DNA of 64,000 nucleotides from Pollenia angustigena (taxonomy: Eukaryota; Arthropoda; Insecta; Diptera; Polleniidae): NCBI GenBank assembly GCA_930367215.1, contig OV884059.1:53538957-53602956 (forward strand), read 5' to 3'. The translations under genes were made by a program, and so were the position numbers. Positions 20,574 through 31,563 of this stretch are shown piece by piece. The notes beneath the pieces were generated by a model. That model saw only the letters and a list, made by a program, of their open reading frames with translations. It was not told the DNA's origin and ran no database searches. Each line of letters starts with the position of its first letter. Position 1 is the stretch's first letter.

Positions 20574-21526
20574 TAAAAACTAAATACTGTAAAAGCGTTG
20601 ATAATATAAGCCAAGTAGAAAATGATATTGTATCAAAAAATTTAAAAGTACTTTCTTATAATATACATGGATTAGAAAATAAAATCTTGTATAATGATTT
20701 TTTTAACTATGTAAACTCTTTTGATATTGTTATATTAATAGAAACACATATTTGTGAAGAAAAATTTGGAAATTTTAAAAAATATTTTAAAAATCTTAAC
20801 ATTTTTTGGAAATCAGCATACAGAATAAGCAGATATGGTAGAGCTATTGGTGGTTGCATGTACGGAATAAGCAAAAATATTAATCAAAAAGAAATAAAAT
20901 GCACATTACGTAATGTATCGGGCATAGATGTTATTAATATCAAAACGATAAGTATGGAGGTTGAAATATATCCATTGTATTTACGTGGTGTAAACTGGGA
21001 GGAGGACTTTGGGATGGTGGAAAACTTTTTCATTGAAAATGGTGCGCAAAATGGATTGTTAATTGGTGATTTAAATGTAAGAGTTGGTGAAATACAACAG
21101 GTGGTGGAGGAGGAGGTTCAGAGCTGGTGCCCTGCATTTTTGGGGAAAAGAAGATCACAAGATAAGGTTATTAATGGCAAGGGAAAGAAGTTTATGGAAT
21201 TATGTGAAGATTACGGTTTAGTAGTACTAAATGGTGCCATTAAGGGTGATGAAAATGGAAATTTTACCTACATCAGCAGGATGGGAGATTCAGTTAATGA
21301 TATATGTGCCACATCACTGGATATTTTACCACACATTACTGAATTTTCTATAGATGATAAAACCTGGTCCGACCATTTCCCAATAAACTTAGTATTAAAT
21401 GTTAATATCAAAAAATCACCAACTACGTCGCAAATACTTTTACCTAAGCTAAAATGGAATGAAAAAGAAAAAGACAAATATATTGAGAACATCCAATCTC
21501 ATCTAAATCAAATCAAAGAAAATAAC
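20570..21526 (+). pseudogene. L2-like LINE ORF2 N-terminal part (endonuclease), copy 1, truncated
   Basis: The frame reads from the ORF1 stop region through LKVLSYNIHGLENK (N-terminal EN strand), IVILIETHIC (catalytic Glu), NGLLIGDLNVRVGE (Asp-Asn), GDSVNDICATS and WSDHFPINLV (terminal SDH). It is cut at 21526 by the tandem-duplication junction, after which it runs a few codons into repeat DNA and stops at 21547. The first ATG (20687) lies inside the EN domain and is unlikely to be the true start. The RT part is found only after the second copy. Confidence 0.88.
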
Positions 21527-22007
21527 TTGTTTTATTTTGTATTGTGAATGATTCCCATGACAAATTTTTTGGGAATGAATTCCCAAACTTAAAAAATTTG
21601 GCATCGCCAATGTTTACTCCCGCGAGTATTTTTACTAAATAAATTCCCAACAAGTGTTAATGTGAACGAGAAGGGAACACGTAAATTTTAATTTGTATTC
21701 TAAGGTATGACTCAATTAAATTAAATTTTTCTTTTATTGAAGGAGTTTTAATTAAGAAAATGAAGATAAACACTTTTCATTATTTATTTTATTATATTTT
21801 TATTAGTATTTTATTTTGTATATTTTTCTTTCACAATACGAGCATTGACAAGTTATTCATAATAGAGACGTTTGTTTATAAAATACGAACAAATAATTCA
21901 CAATAGTAATTATTACTCCCAAAATATTTGCGATACCGATTTGTTGGGGATGGGAATATAGGTTTGCTCCCATATAACATATTCCCATAACATTCGCGAT
22001 AGGGGTG
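21527..22007. mobile_element. Partial TIR transposon end, duplicated
   Basis: This is the right part of the TIR transposon described at 15328-16921, carried along by the tandem duplication. Only the GCGATAGGGGTG end (21996-22007) is present; the left end is missing because the duplication began inside the nested repeat. Confidence 0.8.
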
Positions 22008-22576
22008 ATTAAGTCGAAGTGTTCCGAGCTGACAAATGTCACATCGAGAACCTCCTGCCTATTAGCTACAATGAACGTAGGTTCCGCGCCTATGTTTGCT
22101 ATTTCTAAATTACTGTTACAGATAAAAGAAAATAGCGACTCACCTCTAGTGTTGTTGTTGGAGCTGCCCCACGTGATGTGGTGCGCATTAGCGTCCGCAC
22201 AGATAACCACCGGGGTACCCATGGAGCCGGCTTTGGATACTAAGCCACGAATAAGCCTATTAGGTTGCTCATTAACTTGGTCATGCGCCATATAGCCCGA
22301 GACGATCCAGATCGACATGCCGCTCTTCTCTAGGGCCGCTGATGTTGTGTCTTCATCACTGACATCAGAAAGAATGTTCCTTTGGCATATAATAGCATAT
22401 AGCCCTTGAGGTTTAATCCGCAAACCCGATCCCTATGGATCCATGGCTCTTGGATCATTATTAGCTCCTCCTCTCTCTCTACCACTCGGAGGAGCAGTGC
22501 AGCAGATGCTGCTTTAGAGTGGTGACATACCGTAAGTGACAGATTTTTCTCTTATAGTATTTACATGGCATGAAAT
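22008..22576 (-). pseudogene. LINE ORF2 endonuclease N-terminal part, duplicated copy
   Basis: This is identical in translation to the fragment at 16922-17490 (VVICADANAHHITWGSSNNN and IQEPW are present), displaced by 5086 bp. It has no matching C-terminal half on its own side, so it is an orphan fragment made by the duplication. Confidence 0.82.
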
Positions 22577-22611
22577 ATATTTTTTGTGAATATATGTATA
22601 TAAAAACTTAA

Positions 22612-24322
22612 AAAAAACAAGTTAGAAAGTAAAGTCGGTCAAGCCCGTCCATAAGATACCCTACCCTACAGAACAGAATTATGCTATGAGGTTAAGAATT
22701 ATGTAAAAATTATTTGTGCCAAATATTGTTTAGTTATCTCCATCAATATGAGATTTGTTTGCCACTAGCCGATTTAAGCAAGGGGGTTTATATGGGACCT
22801 ATGGTTAATTTTGGACCTACCAGCACAACATTTTGTCATGACATAGTACTATCGTAAAAGTCATTGTCGAAAATTTTTATTTAAATACCAACATTCATAA
22901 GGAAGTTATGACACTTAAAGCTATTTTCGGGAGTATCACTTGTATGGGAGCTATGGTCAAATATGGACCGATTCCAAAAAAATTTTGTAAGATGATTTTG
23001 ATTGTAATAAAATAAGGTTTGAACAATGTAAACTAAATACCATCATAATGATGCATCGATCAATATTTTTTTGCAGCAAATATCTTGCTTTGAACTTTTA
23101 TTTTGAAATATCTAAGACTTACCAATTTCATATGACAAAGATAAATGATGTTTTCGCACCACGTATGTGACATTAGAATAGCATCCAAAACAAACACAAA
23201 AATATACCGCTAATCGAACTATAAATTTGTTCTTTCGTCATGGATCTTGTTCACTGCTTTTGTAACATCTATATATAAATCGGCTAAGGCAAAACAGTTA
23301 AGAACACCTTCCTCCTCTGTATGTCAACCGATTTGAACAAAATATACACCATTTGAAAGATATTTACTTACAGAAGTGCACAATATATATTTTATTAAAA
23401 TCTGTTCAATAATTTCAGAGTTATAGACGTTCAAATTTGCTACTAACACAAATACAAAAAATTTGTTTTTTTCAATTATCAAATAATAAAAAAATATGTT
23501 TGTCGATTATTCAATATTTTTTAGAAACCGGTTTTCGAATATTTCGACTATATAAAGTCGGAAAATGAAATGTGATCATTTTGAAATTTTCTATAATATT
23601 GAACTTTAAAACGTTATGTTATAGGTGCATCGCCCTGAGTGAATGAAACCCTATGAGATTAAAAATGTTGGTACTATTTATTTTTTCTGTGGTATGTTTT
23701 GAATCGTTGTTAATATTCGACCTATAAAGATAAAATTAAAAATGCATGCTCCTGGGGGAATAAGAACATTAAAGGGGAGCTTTTTGTACTTTTTCGTTCA
23801 ACATCTGGTACATTGATTAATTTTCGTTAATATTAGACATTAAAAAATAAAATTAAACTTGCAATGTCCAGATTGACAATCTATTAAGGAGATTTTTGCT
23901 ACTTTTTTGTTTTATCAATTCTGATGATATTGAACTTATAAAATAAAATTAACTCTCGTGGAAGTTAAAATATGAAAAAGAGGTTGGTCCCTCGCCAAAT
24001 CGATGCACTAAGACGGAAAAAAATGAACGAAACATGTAAATTCGTATATACATAGATGCACTCTGTTTTCTTCTTATGAACATGAAAATGTATGGTCGAA
24101 TTTTGACCATTAGGCGGACACTAGTTAATTTTAAAGTATAATTGCAATATTACCGGTATCTGTATTTAATCGGCAGAATATTAAAAATTGTCAATTGCAG
24201 TTACTAACAAGTAAGAGTGCTATATTCGGCTGTGCCGAATCTTATATACCCTTCACCATTGTGCGAGCAGAATACAGAGCAACTAGACAAAAACTAAATA
24301 ATTGTTACATATACATACATAT
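22612..24322. other. Non-coding dispersed repeats, duplicated copy
   Basis: This is the duplicate of 17526-19236, with differences such as CTCTCGTGGAAGTT near 23955 in place of CTCTCGTGGGAGTT. It contains no gene. Confidence 0.6.
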
Positions 24323-24798
24323 ATGGATAAAGTAGTGGCAACCCTTGGTGTATAAAGTCGTTCGTAAGACAAGTCTCTGTTTTGAATTAAGTTTTCTCTA
24401 AGTTTTTGAGCTTTTTAATAAGACTGGCAATAATAAAACAAATGCCAAAAGTAAATTCTACATCATAAAAGTGGAGTTTATGTGAATTTAGACTAAATAT
24501 TTGAAAAAAGAATTAAAATAATATATGTGAAAATTTGCATACAAGAATAAATGAAAAGAATAACACATGAAAAAAGAATAAAAACTACTATAATAAATAT
24601 ATTGCAGCTGATCTGTTATGTTAAACATATTTATTTGAGTAACAGTTGAAGACGAAATCTAAACACGTATTTGGACTCTAAGCTCTCATATTAATGCCTT
24701 AAAGTATGCAATTTATCTTTGAGTAGCAATTGAAAGTAGTACATGCTAAATGTTTATGTTTTTTGTGGATTATTAATTTCTATACTGATCCCTAAAGT

Positions 24799-25659
24799 AT
24801 GCAAGCTTTTAGTAGAACACCAAATAAAATAATAGCCGCAGGTACATCAAAAAGACAAAGAAAACTTATTGAAACGTCACCAGATATCATGGCAACAGAT
24901 AATGCAGTAGGAGATATGGCCGTTACGGATTTAATGGAAATGATGAACAGATCAATGTCAAAGATACTCGATGAAAAGTTAAAAAATTTGCCATCAAAAG
25001 ATGATCTGGAAAAGGTGGAGAAAAAAGTTGAGTCATTTACAACAAAAATCGATGAAATCGTTAGAGAAAATGAAATATTGAAGAAAAGAGTTAAAACTTT
25101 AGAGGAAGATAAGAATAAAGATCACTCTACTATTGCTCGTTTAGAAGAACATATGAAAAGGAGAAACATCATTATCAGAGGATTGAGTAAAGGGCCTATT
25201 TATGAAACGGTTAATAGTTTTATTAAAGAAAAACTTAAAATTAATTCGCCATGTGAATTTGAAAGTATCCGCAAGCTATACGAGAATGATGTTACTATGA
25301 CAGTCATTGTGGAATTCAAATCCGAAAGAACGGTGCAAGACATTCTAAGGAACACAGTCCATCTAAAAGGGACTAAAATATCTATTGAACTGGATCTGGG
25401 ATGCGACCGATTGTTAGATAAAAAAGTGATGCTGCAGCTGAAAAAAGATATACTTTGCATCAACAAATCTCAACGTGTGAGCGTTCGAAATGACAAGCTT
25501 AAGATTGGAAATCGGTGGTTCAAATGGAACAAGAATAAGGAACTGGTTTGTGGTGTAGAGAAAGCAGAAAACTTTTTGAAGACTTTATATGGTGATGTTA
25601 TACCAGGTTTAGATTTAAAATATGATAACATTGTTGAAAAAATTAACTCAAAAAACTAA
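24799..25659 (+). CDS. L2-like LINE ORF1 protein, copy 2
   Basis: This gives the same 286-residue product as 19713-20573, with no amino-acid difference seen. This copy is the one adjoining the complete EN-RT region, so it is the original ORF1 of the element. The coiled coil (residues about 40-115), the RRNIIIRGL block and the basic C-terminus are as in copy 1. The candidate slippery site A AAA AAC TAA lies at 25650-25659. Confidence 0.85.
   Translation: MQAFSRTPNKIIAAGTSKRQRKLIETSPDIMATDNAVGDMAVTDLMEMMNRSMSKILDEKLKNLPSKDDLEKVEKKVESFTTKIDEIVRENEILKKRVKTLEEDKNKDHSTIARLEEHMKRRNIIIRGLSKGPIYETVNSFIKEKLKINSPCEFESIRKLYENDVTMTVIVEFKSERTVQDILRNTVHLKGTKISIELDLGCDRLLDKKVMLQLKKDILCINKSQRVSVRNDKLKIGNRWFKWNKNKELVCGVEKAENFLKTLYGDVIPGLDLKYDNIVEKINSKN
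25650..25659 (+). promoter_or_regulatory. Candidate -1 frameshift site at the ORF1/ORF2 border, copy 2
   Basis: This is the same in-phase A AAA AAC heptamer and TAA stop as at 20564-20573, here followed by the full ORF2. Being inside a recent duplication, it is not independent evidence of conservation. Confidence 0.45.
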
Positions 25660-28600
25660 TAAAAACTAAATACTGTAAAAGCGTTGATAATATAAGCCAA
25701 GTAGAAAATGATATTGTATCAAAAAATTTAAAAGTACTTTCTTATAATATACATGGATTAGAAAATAAAATCTTGTATAATGATTTTTTTAACTATGTAA
25801 ACTCTTTTGATATTGTTATATTAATAGAAACACATATTTGTGAAGAAAAATTTGGAAATTTTAAAAAATATTTTAAAAATCTTAACATTTTTTGGAAATC
25901 AGCATACAGAATAAGCAGATATGGTAGAGCTATTGGTGGTTGCATGTACGGAATAAGCAAAAATATTAATCAAAAAGAAATAAAATGCACATTACGTAAT
26001 GTATCGGGCATACACAGAGGGAAAAATGCGGTATAAAAATACCAAAATTGACACCATCCGTTGTCAAAAGTGAGCCAACTACGTTTGTGTTCAATTTGAT
26101 AACGGATGGTATCAATGTTTTTTAACCACCTCGTTGTCAGTTTGTCACCATTTGTTCTCAATATGACATCAAATTGGTTATATATTATCACCATAATGGT
26201 ACCATACCGACAACATGCTGTTGTCATTTTTGACAACACACCGTTAATATATTGACAACATTCGGTTGTCCTTTCGATAACACATTGTTCTGATTGTAGT
26301 ATGTACTTAATAACCCATTCTGAACCCAAGTAAAAAAATGGAATAATGTAAATTTATTAATTTATTTCACATTAAATAATATACTTATAAAAAAATACAT
26401 AAAAAATTCACACTTTTACAGCCAGGCCCACGATGTCACACGTTAACGTTCGCATAGAAAATTAAATTGAAAACAAAAACAAATTTTAGAAATTTTTTTT
26501 ATTTAATTTATTAAATTTTTATTTATTAATTTAATCACAGCACTGAAACTTTTCACTTTTTATTTTCGAATACCAAAGTTGATTGTGGGATAACTTGTAT
26601 ACGCTGTTAATAATGACAACAGGGCGATACCTATTTGACAACAGGGTGTTATCAATTTGACAACAATGGTACGTTTTTTATCTAACGGCCCAATTTGACA
26701 ACATTTTGTTTAAAATTTAACAACAAATGTTGTCGAAATATTGACAACAGTTTGTTATCAATTTATTACCACTGGTTGACAGTTTTTTAACGTTTTTTTT
26801 CGCTCTGTGTGGATGTTATTAATATCAAAACGATAAGTATGGAGGTTGAAATATATCCATTGTATTTACGTGGTGTAAACTGGGAGGAGGACTTTGGGAT
26901 GGTGGAAAACTTTTTCATTGAAAATGGTGCGCAAAATGGATTGTTAATTGGTGATTTAAATGTAAGAGTTGGTGAAATACAACAGGTGGTGGAGGAGGAG
27001 GTTCAGAGCTGGTGCCCTGCTTTTTTGGGGAAAAGAAGATCACAAGATAAGGTTATTAATGGCAAGGGAAAGAAGTTTATGGAATTATGTGAAGATTACG
27101 GTTTAGTAGTACTAAATGGTGCCATTAAGGGTGATGAAAATGGAAATTTTACCTACATCAGCAGGATGGGAGATTCAGTTAATGATATATGTGCCACATC
27201 ACTGGATATTTTACCACACATTACTGAATTTTCTATAGATGATAAAACCTGGTCCGACCATTTCCCAATAAACTTAGTATTAAATGTTAATATCAAAAAA
27301 TCACCAACTACGTCGCAAATACTTTTACCTAAGCTAAAATGGAATGAAAAAGAAAAAGACAAATATATTGAGAACATCCAATCTCATCTAAATCAAATCA
27401 AAGAAAATAACGCCGATATAAATTTATCTGTTTTAATATACATAATTAAAAAATCTGCACAACAAAACACTACAGAAAAAGAAATATTAGCACCTTAAAG
27501 CCCATGGTATAATTGGAAATGCCAAAATGCGAGACATAGATCATTTAAACTGCTTAAAAAGTATAGAAAGTATAATAATGATGTCAATAAGAAAAATTAT
27601 TTATCAGCCAATTTAAAATATAAAGAAATATGCAAAGAAAGCCAGTTGAAATATTACAATGAACTGGAGTTTAAATTGAACGCGGTAAAAGATAGCAAAA
27701 CTTGGTGGAAATTAGCAAGAGCTATACGTAACCAACCACGCATTTCCAGCATAAACGTTTCTACATCAGAATTTAGAGCATACTTTAAAGACTTATTAAA
27801 TCCAGCACAATTGGCTCTTGAAATTAGCTACGCTCCTTTTCTGACAGAAGACTCTTTCCTAGATTCAGAAATAACTACCTTGGAAATTATTCAAGTGCTA
27901 AATAAAGCCAAAATAAATAAAGCACCGGGGGAAGACAGAGTACCCTATGAATTTTGTAAGAATGCTCCAACTGAAATGCTGAAAGAATTAACCAAATGCT
28001 ATAACTATTTATACAACTCAATGGAAGTTGATGAAACATTTATATCAAGCGTAATTTTTCCTATTTTCAAAAAAGGCGACCCCAACTTAGCGTGCAATTA
28101 CAGGGGCATTTCATTTATGAATTGTGTTGCAAAAATTATGATGGGTATCATAAACAATCGCCTACATCATTGGACTGAACAGAATAATATCATCACGGAA
28201 TATCAAGCTGGATTTCGAAAAGGTTATTCTACAATGGATAATATTTATAACTTGGCAGCTGTTGTAAATTTGAAAATGGAAGAAAAGAAAAAAGTTTATG
28301 CCTTTTTTGTAGATTTTAAAGCAGCTTTTGACAAAATCTCTCGACACTCTCTTATGTTTAAGCTACATAGTCTTGGTGTATCAACAAAAATGGTAAATTT
28401 TTTATGCAGTGTCTACTCTAGAACATACTCAACTGTTTGGAATGGAACCGAACTTTCTGAACCATTTGAAACATATTCAGGCGTCAAGCAAGGGTGCTTA
28501 TTATCTCCCTTATTATTTTCTCTTTACATAAATGACCTTCACGAACATTTAGGCGGAGGCATCGTAATAGATGAATTGAATATTAGGTTGCTTTTGTATG

Positions 28601-29757
28601 CAGATGACATTGTAATATTGGCAGATGAAATAGAAGTGTTGCAGAAAATGATGGAAAGATTAGGAGAATATTGTGACTTATGGGACCTTGAAGTAAATCT
28701 AACAAAGTCTAAAATAATGGTGTTTAGAAATGGAGGTAGATTATCTTGTCGTGAAAAATGGCTATTTAAAGGCGAAGTTGTAGAAATAGTAAACGAATAT
28801 AACTACTTAGGTATGATTTTAACCCCAAAAATGGCATTTTCAAAACATGTACAAAGTAGAAATTCGACAGCAAAAAATAGTATAAATTCTACTTGGAACT
28901 CGTTTCTGAACAAAAGAAATATATCCTTTAAAACAAAATACAAATTATTTGAAGCTGTGAGCCGCTCTGTACAATCATATGGTGCCCAAATATGGGGAAA
29001 TAATCACTTTGAAGATGTGGACAAGCTGCAGAGATATTTTATAAAACGGATATTAAAACTACCCAATTTTACACCAAACTATGTCTTAATGCTAGAGACT
29101 GGTTTGCAAGACGGTCATTTCTACACCCTTAAATTACACTTACAATACTTATATGTAACACTTTTTAAATTAAATTCATCGCGATTAACTCGCCAATTAA
29201 GCCTTAAAATCCTAGAAAAAAACATCTTTTGGGCAAAAAGAATTAATGAACTAGGAAACGAGTTCAACATATATTGGCAAATGACCACAACATCACACCA
29301 ATGGGTCGAAAATCAAAACTATTTTCTGACTGCCTTGGAAATTAAATACCATAACGGACGCCTCATGAGAGCCTCTCAAAGCCAAACATTTTATAAAAAC
29401 CTAATTTCCACAGCTGGCCAATTTTATTTTATGATTTTGCATGACCAAAGTTATGTAACATTGATTCTTAAAGCTCGCAGTGACTTAATAAATTTAAATG
29501 GCGCTAGGTTCTCGAGAAGCAGCAATAAAGAATGCTCCTTGTGCAATACAAGAGAAATTGAATCAGTTCAGCATTTTATATGCCGATGTCCTGTTCTAAA
29601 TTCCATCAGATTGCAACAGTTTCATACCATAGCAATACCAGAAGAAAATTTTTTTAAATTACTAAATGGCGAACTTTATAATTGGGAAACATTAGCAAGA
29701 TATATTACCAACGCTTTAATTTATCGAAATTTTTTAATAAATGAATTTAATCATTGA
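25656..29757 (+). pseudogene. L2-like LINE ORF2 (endonuclease and reverse transcriptase), one MITE and one stop codon
   Basis: Without the MITE (26013-26809 plus one TA) the frame is about 1100 codons. EN motifs are SYNIHGL, LIETHIC, GDLNVRVGE and WSDHFP. The RT (27646-29757 frame) has KAPGEDRVPYEF, FPIFKKGDPNLACNYRGISF, YQAGFRKGYST, FVDFKAAFDKI, SGVKQGCLLSPLLFSLYIND, LLYADDIVILA and YNYLGMILTP. A C-terminal cluster CSLCNTREIESVQHFICRC resembles the zinc motif of LINE ORF2s. Apart from the MITE, the only lesion seen is a TAA at 27496-27498 in the EN-RT linker, after which the same frame continues. The catalytic residues look complete. Confidence 0.9.
26013..26809. mobile_element. 797-bp TA-flanked MITE inside LINE ORF2
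   Basis: The ends CACAGAGGGAAAAA and TTTTTTTCGCTCTGTG are inverted repeats with one mismatch. The empty site in the first duplication unit (GGGCATAGATGTT, near 20928) shows a 2-bp TA target; the right flank now reads TG (26810-26811). The interior has many copies of TTGACAACA and its complement in both orientations and no coding frame. A TA duplication is the mark of Tc1/mariner-type transposition. A block near 26430 (ACGATGTCACACGTTAACGT) resembles the small palindromic MITE at 57478-57620. Confidence 0.9.
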
Positions 29758-29930
29758 AATAGTTTATACAAAACATTTTATATCTTCTTTTTAAGCCTAC
29801 TTTTCCGGCTAACGACAATGTCAAAGCCGTACGTAAATTTCTTTTATTTTATTTTATTTACCTATTTATTTTTTATTATACATATAAAAATAAAAAAGAA
29901 TTACTGCTACTACTACTACTACATACATAT

Positions 29931-30956
29931 TTACAATACTTAAAACTTCATTATAAATAAAATTTAAAAAGCGAAAACTGGTAAATATTTTTTTGATTCG
30001 TTTTTAGAACATACAAAAATAAAAATATTAAAAAAAAATTTTTTCTTTTGAAAAAACCAAGATTCGAACCAGGGAACTCTCAGTTTCTAACTTAAAACAC
30101 CCCCTAGACAACTGAACCATGAAGGAACGTTAATCGAATATCATTAAAATGAAATATGGCACGTTTACTGTTCACAAAATTAAACACATGGTTAAATCAA
30201 GTTCTCTCCTCATAAGGACCCAGAATATATAGAACCATAGATCTTCCCGTGTCCAAGTTTTATAACCAAACTAACTGGCAAATTTCTTCTTAAACACGTC
30301 GGTATATAAATCTGTCAAACCGGTTAAAAAAGGGCTTAGTTATAATCAAAATACTGAAATCCCTTTTCACCTCAGGTGGAAAAGGGTTTATATAAGTTTG
30401 TCATTCCGTTTGTAATTTCTACAATATTGATCTAAGACCCTATAAAGTATATATATTCTGGGTCCTTACGAGGAGAGAACTTGATTTAACCATGTGCTTT
30501 ATAATAATGAAGTTTTAAGTATTGTAAATATGTATGTATATGTAAAAACTATTAAGTTTTTGTCTAGTTGCTCTGCATTCTGCTCGCACAATGGTGAAAG
30601 GTACATAAGATTCGGCACAGCCGAATATAGCACTCTTACTTGTTTTTGTTTAAGCCTTGATATTGTTACAAGTAAAACTAGGGCTTTTAATTCTTATTCG
30701 CTTAACAGTTTTATTTGAGTAATATCTTTAGTTTTTCTAAAATCTTTGGATGAAGTTTCGTGACGATCTGGTCCAAGCAACCAGTAAAATGCGCATAGGA
30801 ATAGCTTATCCCATCAACAATAAACTTCAGTTTATATTGTATGAAATGGGAATTTAGCACATTAAAACGCAACCTTGATAATTAATTTTTGAATCCCAAG
30901 AAAACCTTTAATAAAAAAAATTATGTTTTGGTCATAACTTTTTGTATCTGAACCGA
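29931..30956. repeat. Dispersed repeat flanking the LINE, paralogue of 61230-62254
   Basis: This non-coding block continues the target sequence interrupted by the L2-like LINE. It is about 1 kb and matches 61230-62254 throughout. It includes inverted sections (the GCTCGCACAATGGTGAA end near 30600 faces 19119-19236) and the hairpin TTCGGCACAGCCGAA at 30612-30626. It ends where the I/LOA-like LINE copy 2 begins. Confidence 0.75.
30055..30128 (-). repeat. tRNA-like (SINE-type) sequence
   Basis: On the minus strand, ATGGTTCAGTTGTCTAGGGG (30120-30101) resembles an RNA polymerase III A box. GGTTCGAATC (30070-30061) is a B box about 35 bp further on. The T-arm does not pair well, so it is not a functional tRNA. 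A second copy is at 61368-61441. It is probably the head of a tRNA-derived SINE or a tRNA pseudogene embedded in the dispersed repeat. Confidence 0.5.
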
Positions 30957-31563
30957 TAATCCGTAATTGGAAAAAAAATATTTTTGTTGGATGGTTTTAT
31001 AATGAACAAAATGTATTATCGTTCGTGACATAGGTTAGGTTAGGTTAAATGGGTAGCCGTCACGACGACGACTCACTTGGGTCCTTATAGCGGTCCCTTT
31101 GTGATACCCCTAGCAAGTGACAAGAGTCAGCCAGTATTCACCAGACTATTCCCCAGAGGTCACTGCAATCTCGAACCAACCCGATTCCCTGCAGAACAAG
31201 AAGATCGATTTGAGTCCCGCATTGGACAAATCGTCCAGACATGGCAATTCCGGTCTCCCAAAATGCCTTAACCTAATGCCCCCAGACTAGGGCATTGGCA
31301 GAGAAAGTGAAACACCGTCTCCTCCTCCTCCTCATCATGACAACTCCTACAGTAGTCATTATACGCAAGACCCATCCTCCTAGCACGAGTCCCTATCACC
31401 CAGTGACCCGTGATGACCGATATCACTGTCCTCATACGGTCCCTGCCGAGACCGAGTAGTACGCGCGTTCTCGCCGAGTCGTAGCCAGGCCATAGTGTCC
31501 TGGCCATCAAGCAGGTATGCTCCCCCTGCCATCTCCCCTGAGCCCCTCTGTACGACTCCCGTC
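30957..31563 (-). mobile_element. I/LOA-like LINE copy 2, 3' part
   Basis: This segment holds the 3' UTR and the end of ORF2 (CRSCHDEEEEETVFHFLCQC, with the C-terminal cluster). It stops at 31563 in the RNase H region, where the R1-like LINE is inserted; the rest of this copy resumes at 37154. The left boundary against the repeat (TCTGAACCGA/TAATCCGTAATTGG) marks the element 3' terminus. The empty target is seen near 62245-62255. Confidence 0.85.

Larger units (their letters stand above)
16441..21526. repeat. Tandem duplication 1, first unit (5086 bp)
   Basis: Everything from 16441 recurs at 21527 with a constant offset of 5086 and only scattered substitutions. The junction at 21523-21526 is a 4-bp TAAC shared by both breakpoints (16437-16440 and 27408-27411). 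The unit joins half of the TIR transposon, the LINE EN fragment, non-coding repeats and the 5' part of the L2-like LINE. Confidence 0.93.
21527..27411. repeat. Tandem duplication 1, second unit (5086 bp plus MITE)
   Basis: It repeats 16441-21526 at very high identity (a few substitutions, for example TTTAATTTTT against TTAAATTTTT near 21720). The only large difference is a 797-bp MITE at 26013-26809 that the first unit lacks. After 27411 the LINE continues uninterrupted into its RT, so this unit is the original 3' context. Confidence 0.93.
19237..29919 (+). mobile_element. L2/Daphne-like LINE, enlarged by a tandem duplication and a MITE
   Basis: The element lies between two copies of TACATACATAT (19226-19236 and 29920-29930), an 11-bp TSD. 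The uninterrupted target is preserved at about 61208-61240. Subtracting the 5086-bp duplication and 799 bp of MITE plus TA gives about 4.8 kb, a normal LINE length. It has a 5' leader of about 475 bp, a coiled-coil ORF1, an EN-RT ORF2 and a 3' end of CTA trinucleotides (about 29904-29920) instead of poly(A). Clade assignment to the L2/Kiri/Daphne group rests on ORF1 type, RT blocks and the microsatellite tail. Confidence 0.85.

Noticed and set aside
25970..26329. 119-codon minus-strand frame over the MITE
   Set aside because: It crosses the MITE end into antisense LINE DNA and is rich in the TTGACAACA repeat translation. There is no protein motif.
30055..30128. Functional tRNA gene
   Set aside because: A and B boxes are recognisable but the T-arm and acceptor do not pair, and the same sequence sits in a second repeat copy.
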